DNA of 64,000 nucleotides, from NCBI RefSeq assembly GCF_036884655.1, contig NC_088339.1, positions 24,819,501 through 24,883,500 on the forward strand, written 5' to 3'. The notes under the pieces are model-generated. The model saw only the letters and a program-made list of their open reading frames with translations, was not told the DNA's origin and did no database searches. How positions within the stretch are numbered: position 1 is the first letter of the stretch; the number at the start of each line of letters is the position of its first letter. The translations under genes were made by a program, and so were the position numbers. Shown in pieces: positions 25,822 to 36,715 of the stretch. This DNA comes from Musa acuminata AAA Group (taxonomy: Eukaryota > Streptophyta > Magnoliopsida > Zingiberales > Musaceae).

Positions 25822-25862
25822 GGGAGGGGGGAAGGGGGGGGGGGGGGGGGAGGGGGGGAATA
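25822..25862 (+). other. Polypurine tract of the LTR element
   Basis: An almost pure G/A tract with a run of 17 G at 25834-25850, ending directly at the 3' LTR. This is the site where plus-strand DNA synthesis is primed in LTR elements. The G runs could also form quadruplexes. Confidence 0.8.
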
Positions 25863-26415
25863 TGATGAGGATATTAATTACGATAAGACTCGGCTGACGT
25901 CAGCCGACGCCTCACGCCTCGGACGACGCGACGGCACTCGGTCAAACGGACCGGGACACAGCCCGAGACGCATTAACGCCCACTCAGGCTCGGCTCTTCA
26001 CGCTACGCCAATGTCAGACGCAACCAGCCTGCCCCCTGCAAGCGGGCACATCAAACAACAGCAAGCTTCCCTATAAATACCCTCGCACTCTGAACAAGCG
26101 GGGGAGGGAGGGAAGAACACACCAGGGAGACACCTCAAACTATTCTTCTTTCTACCCCCTCTACCATCTACTGACTTGATCGTCGGATGGGTTGGATCGA
26201 GCCTCCCGACCCGACCTGTGTGCAGGACTGTAGACGGGGCGCGTGCCTAGCTGAGGAGCCCCCTCCAGCGGAGACCGCCGACCCCATCCCAATCGGACCG
26301 CCGTAGCCGACTACCTCGGCGAACCCGAGAGCCGCACTGGGAAGATCCCGCCATCCGGACCCGAACCGAGCCGCATCGACCCCGAGGCCACGGCTCAAAG
26401 TTGTTTACATTAACA
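25863..26415 (+). repeat. 3' LTR of the gag-only element
   Basis: 553 bp, starting TGATGAGG and ending TTAACA. A TATAAATA box lies at 26072-26079, and the target duplication CTTCC follows. Confidence 0.93.
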
Positions 26416-26866
26416 CTTCCTAAAACAATGAACACTTGAGCACACGGATCTGCCGGTGATGGCTCTTCCTGCATCTGTTGGGGAGTAAGGATTATTTGGG
26501 GACGATGAGTTCGCTAGTTCTTGAGACGTGTGCATTCTTCCCTGAGGTTTCAGAAAAGATAAGCCGTAGTAGGAGGCGATCGGAATTCGTAGACAGCGTT
26601 GCATGCAAACGGGTGAATCTCAGTACACGAACAGTCCAAGGACGGTGGCTTCGTGTCACCTTTGCAGCCGCGAAGAACACTGCGACTCCCTCGGCCGAGT
26701 CCAGCGGTCGCCACCTCACCGGCCGCTCTTCATCTCCATTTCCAATCCCATGACGTTTCAGCGTGCTTTCTCGACACCTATCCACCGCATGCCACCGCCT
26801 ACGACGTCCCACTTTCCCTCTCTCTCTTTCTACCTATCCGAGTTCGTCCGCCGCGCAGTGGAAGGC

Positions 26867-28291
26867 ATGCGGCAGAGCACCATGAACCGTAGCCCACCGT
26901 TTAGGAGCCACGCCGGCGCCGGCGGAGACGACGACACCATGGCCGTCCGCCGGCCCCCGAGCGTTATTGCAGCTTCGGAGATGGACTTCTTCTCGGAGTT
27001 CTTCGGCCCGCTCTCTCCGGCGAGCGGGGCTCACTGTGCACCTCACCCTGTTCTCGCTGCCAGAGTCAACGTCGGCGTCGGGGTCAGCGACGCTGCCGAC
27101 AGCTCGGAGGACGTCGAGAAGGAGAGTTCCAGCGGCATGAAGAGCATCCCTGCCGTCGCAAACGACACTCCCGGGTGTCCCAGCGAAGTAATAGAGCAGC
27201 TCTTGGATTTGTCTTCTTGCGAGATGTCTGTTCTGTGATCGCTGTTGCCATTTCTCTTCTTTGAAGCAGGAGGTGGATGCGAGGAGCAAGCCGCCACGGA
27301 AACGGAAACGAAACCGCACGTCGGAGATGCATAATCTCACCGAGAGAGTAAGCAAGGAGCTGCATTCGTTCCTGTTTCTTCTTCTTCTTCTCCCTGGGTT
27401 GGAAGTGGCACCCTCTTATTTACTTCCGTCTCTTGTCTCTCTTGGAGCAGAGGAGGAGAGAGAGGATAAAGGAGAAGCTGAAGGCACTGCAAGAACTCAT
27501 ACCCAATTCACATAAAGTAAGTCTTCTACATGACACACACCGTCTGTTTTCATCTGTTTGCATGAAGGACAAGTTGAAGGCTCTTCAACAACTCATATCT
27601 CAGTGACTATTTCAGCTTTTCTTAGGTTGTGCAGTGCAATGTGTCGACCATGAAATCAATTTCTAACATTTTATTCAGATGCAAATTGACTATATGTTCA
27701 CCGACAATGTTTTCTTTGTACTGCAGCTGCATAGAGCATCTCTGCTAGAAGAGGCCATTGGGTACATCAAATCCCTGCAACAGCAACTACAAGTAAGAAA
27801 AGCATGCCGCACATCCATGATTCTTTGGTCTTGCAATCACCCTCTCTTCTTTTTGGTTACTCCAGATCATGTCAGGGGGTGGCATATATCCTGCTCCATT
27901 TGTGTCTCCTCCTGCAATGCCCTGCCCGAGAATGCCTCATTTCTCTCCCTTCCCCGCCGCCGGACTCACCCTCGGCATGAACATGGGCATCGGGATGGGA
28001 GTACCCGGCATGGCTTCTTCCACAGGCTTGTCTCCGCCTTCCTCTTCATTTCCAGCAACCAGCTTGGTGCCAATGGCCGCAGTCAGCCCCATCTCACATT
28101 TCCAATCACCAATGGCGATGCATTACTGGCCGTACACCGCATCACAGGAACTTCCAACTTTGGCACCATCAACCGCTGTTTGTAGCCAAGCTTTGCAGGC
28201 TGAACTCTTCCACTCCATTAACCAATCTGAGCCAAGCGGTGCGGCGGTCAACGGAGCTACGCAGGCAATGGCTCCTGTCTCCCTCTCTTGA
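26867..28291 (+). CDS. bHLH transcription factor, PIF/SPATULA-like (five exons)
   Basis: Exons 26867-27187, 27270-27347, 27451-27516, 27727-27792 and 27866-28291 give 318 residues, all in phase 0. The bHLH spans about residues 127-177. It has EMHNLTERRRRERIKEK in the basic region, with the His, Glu and Arg needed for E-box/G-box contact. KALQELIPNSHK forms helix 1, and ASLLEEAIGYIKSLQQQLQ forms helix 2. After the domain IMSGGG and Pro/Met-rich sequence follow, as in PIF, ALC and SPT relatives. The two 66-nt exons that encode the HLH match the family's exon pattern. There is no clear APB motif, so phytochrome binding is not supported, and SPATULA/ALCATRAZ-like roles are equally possible. The start is uncertain: in-frame ATGs also occur at 26882, 26939 (best context) and 26981. 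Confidence 0.85.
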
Positions 28292-31200
28292 GTTGTTTGA
28301 CGTCCGAGTAATTTGCAGCAGCTAAAAGTTCATTGTTTCTATATCTCAGCGGTCGAACTTTTCTGGATCATGCTCGAGTACATCTTGACATGTTGACTTG
28401 ATATCAATTTGCTTCGGGAAACGATGGCTTTTGCAGTGCAACTCCCAAGGAGGTTCGTAATAGTTTAAATCACTACTGCTCACTACTGCATGCATCTTAT
28501 GATGTGATGATATATACATCTGTTGGTAGCAGGCAATGTCAACAGCCATGGACTTCACCTCAAGCAAAGCTCTCGCCATGTAGAGTAACACCCGACCTGT
28601 GCTTGCTCTGTTGCAGCAGAGACGACCTTTTTCACGTATATAACAAGACAACATCACCATTAGTAATGTGGTGGATACCTCCTCCTCTTACTTACTTATC
28701 AGCATTACATCCCAAGAAACAGGATAGCAAGAGAATAAACGATCTTTCGCTCTATATATAGACACATTTACCACATCATCGTCGACCACTGTCGTCGAAC
28801 ACCTGTGGATGGAAGTGGTGAGTGCAATCATCGTCAGCATACAGCGACCTGAAGTTAACGCAATCGCATTCATTATAACTCTCTGGCACTCCTTCCTTTG
28901 TCTCTCTCCCTCGAGGAAAAGATCACCGACTTCTTTCCCCAGCGGCATATAACATCACCAACTTCGTCACTCTCGAGAAGAACCGTCATAGGTGAAGAAA
29001 TTGAGACTCCCCAGATCATACGACTATAGTGCATCACGTCTTACTCTTACTTTTTGTGTCGCATGCCTAGTTCTGCTGATTCCAATTTAAGCATTAATGG
29101 AACTCATCATGAACGCTTGCAACTTAAGCTTTTAGATAGAATGATAGTACTTATCATGAACAAAAACCACAATAGCTTGAAGCACCTTGCCACAATAATA
29201 GATTAATCTAATTCGAGCGAGTTGGGGTCGGTTGATGCTTCATGTGATCCAATTGCTTTGGACACTCTTTCTTGTTTAGTCTTACTGTGAGCTATCTTTC
29301 AAGAGAGTCTGAGTGGATTTTAGTACTCTTGTCTGAGGCTCTGACCATTACTTTGATTGAGATGGAGGAAAAGGCATGAAATCCACTTGGGTTCCACCGT
29401 ATCAAATCCAGCCTCGATTTGCCTTCCATGGTCCACCAAGTGCAGGGTGAAAAATGAAACAAAGAGATCAGACAAACGCTAGGAGAAAAACCAGAGCAGA
29501 GCAGTGCAGTGCAGTGAGGGAGGTGATGGGAGACATCTCTGCTACAGAGACATTTATGGCCTCGTCTCCACCTCCCATTGACCCACCCATTTTGAGATGC
29601 ACTCTATGTCATGTCCAACCCCACGAGTCACCGTTCAATCTCCTCTTCTCGTGATCAGCTGAGGAGGAAGAAGACTGGGAGAGCTACTGGACAAAGTGGC
29701 TCAGTCTGGTGACATTGGACCTGCTGTTTGTTTAGCTTATCAGCTCCCTTTCTCTTTCTCACACTCCACTTTTTTTTTTTCGTTTAAAGTGTGTGCGTGA
29801 GAGAGAGAGAGAGAGAGAGGTACATGGAATTAGGCAAATACAAAGTATGTCCATTTCATTATAAATGAAATTATCATGCTGATCTACCTTAAGCATAAAA
29901 AAATCTACTCCATTCTATTATTGATGTATCATTTCTATCTATTCACTCTAATCTAATGAATCGATCGACTGACATTTATGTAACTCTTACTATCAGGCAA
30001 AATTGAGGTATTAAACTACCAAAAGAAATTGCAGGAGGTCAGGTTCTGTACATAATGGATAGCTTTCTCAGTCATCAGCCTCCACAAGGAAGTGAGAGGA
30101 GCCCCACCCACCAAGCTGTGCTGCAGAGATGAGGAGCAGGGACTCTCCACCCATGACACGGATGAACAAAGTTGGCCGTGGAGCTTCTCAACAACAACTG
30201 GTGGCGTGTCTCTGTCACTCTGTGGGTGGTGGACTTCATGGGATGGAACATGCGATTCACTGTAGTAAGGAAAAGGAGGATAGCTTTGACCCCAATGCTT
30301 CTCACTCGAACCTAAGCACTTACGCATCTCACAACAGACGCATCTTTGATGTTCATCTCATTCTTAGGAGTAGATGAGATCAGATAGGTTTGCGTAAAGC
30401 TAAAAACAGGGGTATACTGCCCAAGATGTGATATTAGATTCGATCGAATTTATAGATTTTTCACTCACATTAAATTTGGGTATTAAAATTGATTTCATTA
30501 TGTATTAGGATATTTCATATAATTTCGAGTTACTTCGTATAACTATTGATAGAGAATAAAAATAACATTTATACAACCATCTCGATAACAAAGGTTGTCA
30601 TCTTAACCGAGAAAATTACACAAGGGGACAATTATATCATCTCAATAGATGATTGAGTCATCTCCATAATGATTAAGTCATACCGCAATCTCGACGAGTA
30701 GTTGAGCTACATGTCGATGGACTATTAACATAATTATGTCATTTCGATACATAATTGAGTCACCTCATTAGCATATAGTTGCATCATCTTTGTAACTACC
30801 TTAAACACTCAAGTCACTAACAATCATGAGATCTTAAGTATAAATAATCTCTCTTATTTTTCTTAAATCTCTGCAACTATAATAGATTTTTATTATTATT
30901 ATTATTTTGATTTAAATACTTTGAATCATACAACTTAAATTCATCAAATTAATGAGTTAGTTGTCTTGTCATATTAACAAATGAATTATAATTCCTAAAA
31001 AAATGATAATAATTAATATTACTGTAAATGATTCCCCTCACACCCATTTTTCTTTCACAGCATAACTCATATTAATATCAATCTCAATCTCCATTATTAA
31101 TTCAAATTAATATTTTATTAAACTATAAATAGTTAACAAAATTCAGCATATAGCATACATAATTTTTTTTTAATTTATTGAATCCATATTTAACCTATTT

Positions 31201-31622
31201 GGTTTCAAAGTAAATCAATCTAAATTAAATCAAAACTCTGAACCGACCTAAACCTATATATTATAAATTTATAAAAGAATACATTCTTATTGACGTCATA
31301 TTAACTAAAATTTTAAGCAATAGTCAAATGACAAACAATTGGCATAAATTAGAATATATATATATATATATATATATTCTTAGGTCCTATGTTGATATTC
31401 ATATATGAGTTAAATTTAAAATTAGAGCAATAAAGATGAAAAATATAGGAATGTAGGTAGGTATAAGGTATATGGATATATATAAAATATGCATTAAATC
31501 TTGACGTTACAACACATCAATACACAATTTGACATGCGAATACGTGGGAATATAAAGCAGAAGACAACCACCGCCATCTTTCACTCCTCCCAAGTCCCGC
31601 GATCCCCACGCACCACTATTCG
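28292..31622. other. Intergenic stretch without recognised genes
   Basis: No supported gene was seen. A (GA)n tract lies near 29798-29819 and a (TA)n tract at 31355-31378; 30.4-31.5 kb is very AT-rich. At 31551-31556 TATAAA lies 72 bases before the ATG of the PB1 gene and probably serves as its TATA box; a TACGTG element lies at 31541-31546. Confidence 0.5.
31551..31556 (+). promoter_or_regulatory. TATA box of the PB1 gene
   Basis: TATAAA 72 bases upstream of the ATG, in otherwise AT-rich but TATA-poor local context. Confidence 0.55.
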
Positions 31623-33584
31623 ATGGACACAGTGGCTGCCGCCGGCGCCGGCACTGGCGGCCTCCGTTTTGCAGACTCCGTCGACTCATCCCCCCGCTCC
31701 CGTGGCGGCGATTCCTTGGACGAGGCACCCTTTTCCTCCTCCGATGCCGCCGCCGGCGGGCGCCTCCGCCTCATGTGCAGCTACGGCGGCCGCATCGTCC
31801 CCCGGCCCACCGACAAGTCTCTCTGCTACCTTGGCGGCGAGACGCGCATCGTCGTCGTCGACCGCCACTCCTCCCTCGCCGACCTGTCCACCATGCTTTC
31901 CCGCAACCTCCATGGCGGCCGCGCCTTCTCCCTCAAGTACCAGCTCCCCAACGAGGACCTCGACTCGCTCATTTCCGTCGCCACCGACGAGGACCTCGAC
32001 AACATGGTCGAAGAGTACGACCGCATCCTTGCATCATCCGCCGCCGGCACCGGCGGCTCCACCCGCTCCTCTCGCCTCCGCCTCTTCCTGTTCCCCTCTA
32101 AGACTGAGACGTCTCCAACGTCCTCGATCGGGTCGCTCCTGGATGACTCCAAGTCAGAGACTTGGTTCGTGGACGCGCTCAATAGCGCCATGAACGGGAT
32201 GGGGATCAACGGCCTCGCCCACGGCCTCTCCTCCGACTCCGCCTCGGTCAACTGCCTCCTCGGCCTCGAGGATGACGCCTCCGTCTACTCCGTAGGCGGC
32301 GGCGCCGCAATCGCCGCCTCAGGACGCGGAGGAGACCCCTCGGAGCGGCCCGAGCAGCTCGTCCTCTCTCTCCTGGACTCGTCCGGCAAGCACGCTCGCC
32401 ACGGTCAGGACGTTCAGTCCGTCCCGGACTCACCGATGCTCGACACGGCTTCCTCCTTCGGATCGGCCTCCTCCGCCCCTTCCCTGTCCAATCTCCCGCC
32501 CATCCTCGTCCGACCCGATGACCGCCCACCCGATCTCGGTATCACCGGCCTCGAGGGCCACTTCGCCCAGATGAACCTCTCCGCCGCAGCCGCTGCTGCA
32601 GGCGGACAGAGGCTGGACAATGAATTCAAGGAATCATCGTACAGTCCCCAACTCCAACTCCAACCCCCTCCACCGATATCCCTTTTGGCTTCCTCAGCCT
32701 CCACCTCGACCATCTCCCCCACCGAAAACCCCAGCAGAGCATTCTCCTCCGATGACGAGAAGTCCGACCATGGCAGCATCCAGAAGCCGCTCCCGCCGCC
32801 GCAGTCTTCGAAACCAAACAAGGTCGAATCCCCAATCTCCGACTCAGGATCAAGGTGCTGCTCCTTTTCCCGACTTCTCGAAATAAAAGTTGCAATTTTG
32901 GAATGCTTTTCACCAAAAAAAAGTTGCACTTTGATCTCTTCATCTAGAACAACATACTCAAATGCCACCCTCGATCCAAAGCGGGAACTCGCGGCGGTCT
33001 CTTCGATTCCGAGCCACCACGTTGCGATTTCAGCCACAGATGCTGCCGGCTACCAATTGGCTTCAACTCAGCTGGAGCAATTCCAACAGCAACAGTTCTA
33101 TCCCCAGCTTCATCATCATCATCAGCAGCAGCAGCAGCATCAGTACATTCCGGCGAATTCCCATTACATCCACCACCCTGCAACCGGCGTAGTGATCCCC
33201 GTCCCCTCTTACTTCCCTATTGCTGCCCACACAATTCAGCAATCTCCGCAAGTTCACCCCTACGATCCCCATCTTCCCCTGTACTACTATCCCGTTCATC
33301 AGACTCCGCCGATCAATTTGGCAGATGCCAATTCGATTTCTTCGGGGGCAAAACCCCCCATGCCGGTACCTCAAGTCCTCCCCAAGGCTGACCAAATTCC
33401 CACCTATGCCGGAATGGGGTATCATGTCGTGCAGCACCACCAAATTGCTCACTCCCCTGCATCGATGTCTAACTACGGCTATCAATTTGCTGCTGATCAT
33501 TCCCAGCCTCAGATGTACTACTCACAGGCTACTCCACCGCCGGCATTGGCTCCAGCTGATGCCAAGGCAACCAGAGCATCATGA
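31623..33584 (+). CDS. PB1-domain (octicosapeptide/Phox/Bem1p) protein
   Basis: A frame of 653 residues. The PB1 domain spans about residues 47-136: it opens RLRLMCSYGGRIVPRP, and its OPCA acidic motif reads PNEDLDSLISVATDEDLDNM. PB1 domains pair with other PB1 domains through basic and acidic faces. The conserved Lys65 (TDKSLCYLGGETR) and the acidic motif suggest both faces are present. The rest is low-complexity, Ser-rich then Gln/His/Pro/Tyr-rich, with YIHHPATGVVIPVPSYFP typical of this plant family. The exact role is unknown. An AT-rich segment at 32855-32947 (93 nt, GT...TCTAG) looks like an intron; removing it keeps the frame and gives 622 residues. The spliced form is my preferred product, though both are open. 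Confidence 0.85.
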   Translation: MDTVAAAGAGTGGLRFADSVDSSPRSRGGDSLDEAPFSSSDAAAGGRLRLMCSYGGRIVPRPTDKSLCYLGGETRIVVVDRHSSLADLSTMLSRNLHGGRAFSLKYQLPNEDLDSLISVATDEDLDNMVEEYDRILASSAAGTGGSTRSSRLRLFLFPSKTETSPTSSIGSLLDDSKSETWFVDALNSAMNGMGINGLAHGLSSDSASVNCLLGLEDDASVYSVGGGAAIAASGRGGDPSERPEQLVLSLLDSSGKHARHGQDVQSVPDSPMLDTASSFGSASSAPSLSNLPPILVRPDDRPPDLGITGLEGHFAQMNLSAAAAAAGGQRLDNEFKESSYSPQLQLQPPPPISLLASSASTSTISPTENPSRAFSSDDEKSDHGSIQKPLPPPQSSKPNKVESPISDSGSRCCSFSRLLEIKVAILECFSPKKSCTLISSSRTTYSNATLDPKRELAAVSSIPSHHVAISATDAAGYQLASTQLEQFQQQQFYPQLHHHHQQQQQHQYIPANSHYIHHPATGVVIPVPSYFPIAAHTIQQSPQVHPYDPHLPLYYYPVHQTPPINLADANSISSGAKPPMPVPQVLPKADQIPTYAGMGYHVVQHHQIAHSPASMSNYGYQFAADHSQPQMYYSQATPPPALAPADAKATRAS

Positions 33585-36500
33585 TCCCGGTTGGTAATCC
33601 CCGGCAAAGCATCGAAGGAAGAAGGAATAGATTCTGCAGGAGGTGAGTGGAATTTTAGTAAGCTTATATATTCTTACTCTACTGTTAATATGAGCTATCT
33701 CATCAGTAGTATTGTCCTGTGTTTCTACATGTCTCTGTGTCCCTGTTCTTGTGTCATCTTGTCACTGGACTCAGGGTTTCATCCACGAGTCCTTGGTGCA
33801 AATAATCTGTGCTCTTGGAGCAGATTACTTTCATGTTAATTATGGACTTGTCATCTATCAATAAATTATACAGTAGTTCTCTATTAATTTGCAGAGTTAT
33901 ACTGCAGAACAATACTGATAAGGCTTGCTACTGTTCTTGAATTCTCTTTCTCTTGTTGAGTATGTTTCTGAGCTACGACCTCTGGGTTCTCACAATCTGC
34001 ATTAAAGAAGCTCTGGTGGCTCATGAAGTCTCGAGATACCCTTCTTACTTTTGGAATGAGAAAGCCCCCATACCTGTTTGTCTGTTTCTATCATTTGACT
34101 TGGAGATGACAGTGATGTATATTTTGGTGGAAGGATGTCATTCATTCTTTGTGGAACAAGCAATCAGTGTACCAGGAGCTGAGGGATGTGGGTGTGGCAA
34201 ACTGGCAATCCAAGCTGGATTGCAGTGGCTGCTGCTCACATCCCAGGTGAGTTCTGATGTTTGGCACAACCAAAGAGCTGGTTGGCATTCAATCACATTA
34301 AGTATCAGATTACCATTTAGTTCCACACCAATTCATAGACTAGAATATGTCTACTATCATCAACTTCATGATAAATAGCATTAGAACTGACCTAACAGAT
34401 AAGAGACTCACCTGTAGACGACTGAATTGTGACATTAAGCATAGAAAACATTTGATTTATTTAATATGAACTTGCTATAGGTAAACATTTTCATATGGTG
34501 GAGCTGGAATTTAGGCAATTATTCTAGACTCTGGTGATTGGCTTTGGATGCCCTTCAACAACAGTGGAGAAGAAGATGCTGGAAGTGTTTTTCTGGTCAA
34601 AGGTGAAGCCTTTTAGTGGCTCAAACACTGACATAGACCTTATGCTGCATTGAACTGAGCAGTCCTATCCACCTATGCCCCTCTTATTGCAGAAAATTTT
34701 AGTTGCTCCATGGTGGAAGCAACAAGGCATTGGACCACAGAAACCATATCCTTCTCTTGACCTTCTCCCCTTCTCCTCCTCGAGGATTACTGATCAACTC
34801 TTCAGCGAATTCAAGTCGGTCATATAATGTTTCTGCAACCTCGAGTCTCGACAGATCCAATAATTGAAGTAGAGTCAAGAGAGGAGAAGAAGAGTGCACG
34901 CAAAAGGAACTGCATGTTGAAAAGAGAAGCTTAGAAGACAGATCGAGAAACATTTGATTCCCTCTCCCAGACTCTCTCTCTCTCTCTCTCTCTCTTCTTG
35001 AGCCACTAAATATGGATTGGGGATGTAGACCGCATGGATAAATGAAGCACGAGCTACACCATTTGATTGAGAACAATTCTACATACTTGAAGCAGCTCCC
35101 TTGTTGCTTCATGATGACAAGCAAATCAACTTCTACTGTTTCTACTTTTCCAGTATCTTTTTGCATATTATTTCCCCACTCAGAATTCAGTTTTTGTTAC
35201 TGATTAAACTTGTTCTTCATGGTGTTGAAATGTTAAAATTCATGCTTGTGAATGGGAAGGTATCATAGGAAATAGAAACCAAATTGAGGTGCCATGCCAT
35301 TCTTGTGGGAAAAGATGTACCTAGAATTCTCTTGGGTCTGTACAAGGCCATGTGTTGAGTTGATATGAGCTGAAGTGAAAAGCTCATCTTGCCCATCCTT
35401 TTCTCTTTTAGTTTACCACTCCATCTCTCTCTCTCTCCCAACAGTTCATCCTCTTGCCATATCAGCCACATGCTACTAAAAGAGCAAGAACATTTGTCAT
35501 TATTGCATCTCCAGTTTGGAGACACTTCCTGCATATTCCATCCTTGCTTCCACTATGTTCTTTCACTTTGCTTTCGATCATAGCAGCCATATGAACTCCA
35601 TATGTCCAAAATATTCTATTTCAAGGATTATTCAGATCCTTGTACTTCATGCCTCAAATTTAAAGATATTTTGAAAAAAATATATATCTCAGTGCACTCT
35701 AAATTCTTATGTTCAGTCATTACTGAAGGAATGACTCCACTTTCAGCATTATCAGATATTTAACTGTCTATCTCATCAGAACATGCTTCACCTTTCTCTT
35801 GAATTTGCCACAGTTTCATGCCCTGGCCTATCTCCTTTCTTCGAGTGAAATCATTGTTTGCCTTTTGTTCTTCATCCCATTTACAATAGGATGAAGTCTA
35901 AACATTAATTTATTGTACAGGCAATTCTCTTGACATGCCTATCCATGGCTACATGCAAAAGCATCTCAGAGTATAAGCAAACATTTACATCAGTCATTTA
36001 TTGATGTTTGCTTAGTGAATAGACGTGAAGGTTAATGCACGCCATACTTGCTGTCATTTGATCTTGAGACGGACAATGGAGCTGAGCAACAAAAGCACCT
36101 CTAAACTGCCAAGCTTTGGCTTTTAATGCGAGCTCACTTTCCTGCCATGGTGGGTCTTCGGTGGGGATAAGCATGGAGGTGGGGCGTTGGAGCTCACGGC
36201 CATCTTTGATGACTCCAAAACCAGCCCGGAAAGGCAGAGATCGTTCATGGCTTCGGCAACTTGTCCCAAACCAGGTTCAGCTTTCGAGATGGAGAAGCAA
36301 ATCAGCATGGTGCTTCGCCACAAGAAATCATTTCCCGAAGCTCTCGGACATCTCGACGCCGACGGCTATGTGACGGCCTGCGGGATGAGGTCGTCGTGGT
36401 ACGTTCGCTTTCAAGGCATGTCGGCGACCACGGCCTTCGGGCGAGTTGCGACTTCGTTTTCGGACTTCGACAGGGGCTCGAAGTCGGTGACAGACGCGCG

Positions 36501-36715
36501 CGGCCTCGGCCTAGCCACCGAAGCTTCTCTGTGTTACCATCCCTTGTAATGCCCATAAAGCATTCGGGCTTGAACACTAGGCTCGGCAAGGGCTCCCATT
36601 GGGCTTAGAATTGGGCTTTCTCGGCCCACCAAAGCGGCACGTAAGAGGCTTTCCTCGCCCATTATTCTTCGTCAGAGACGGACGCAGAGAGTGGACGGGC
36701 GGCAGCGACGTCGCA
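33585..36715. other. Intergenic stretch without recognised genes
   Basis: A (TC)n tract lies at 34971-34995. A GC-rich patch at 36120-36550 holds overlapping plus-strand frames, the longest 120 residues at 36187-36549. It has coding-like composition but no domain I recognise, and could be a gene fragment. The last 150 bases are the GC-rich upstream region of the DnaJ gene. Confidence 0.4.

Larger units (their letters stand above)
23009..26420 (+). mobile_element. Gag-only Gypsy-type LTR retrotransposon (TR-GAG-like)
   Basis: The element spans 23014-26415 (3402 bp), flanked by the 5-bp target duplication CTTCC at 23009-23013 and 26416-26420. The two LTRs are both 553 bp, start TG and end CA. 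A primer-binding-like TTGGCGC stretch follows the 5' LTR within a few bases. A long purine tract at 25822-25862 abuts the 3' LTR. The 2.3-kb interior holds a gag frame and a GC-rich tandem-repeat field but no protease, reverse transcriptase, RNase H or integrase. It would therefore need enzymes from another element to move, as described for TR-GAG elements. By eye the LTRs differ at about 26 of 553 positions, nearly all transitions, so the insertion is not recent but is still clearly resolved. Confidence 0.92.

Noticed and set aside
25281..25865. Cys/Arg-rich frames of 90-136 codons
   Set aside because: They are by-products of the tandem repeats inside the LTR element, readable in several frames with no domain.
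26603..26866. N-terminal extension of the bHLH frame
   Set aside because: The frame is open, but the sequence looks like a 5' leader, and bHLH relatives offer no support for such an extension.
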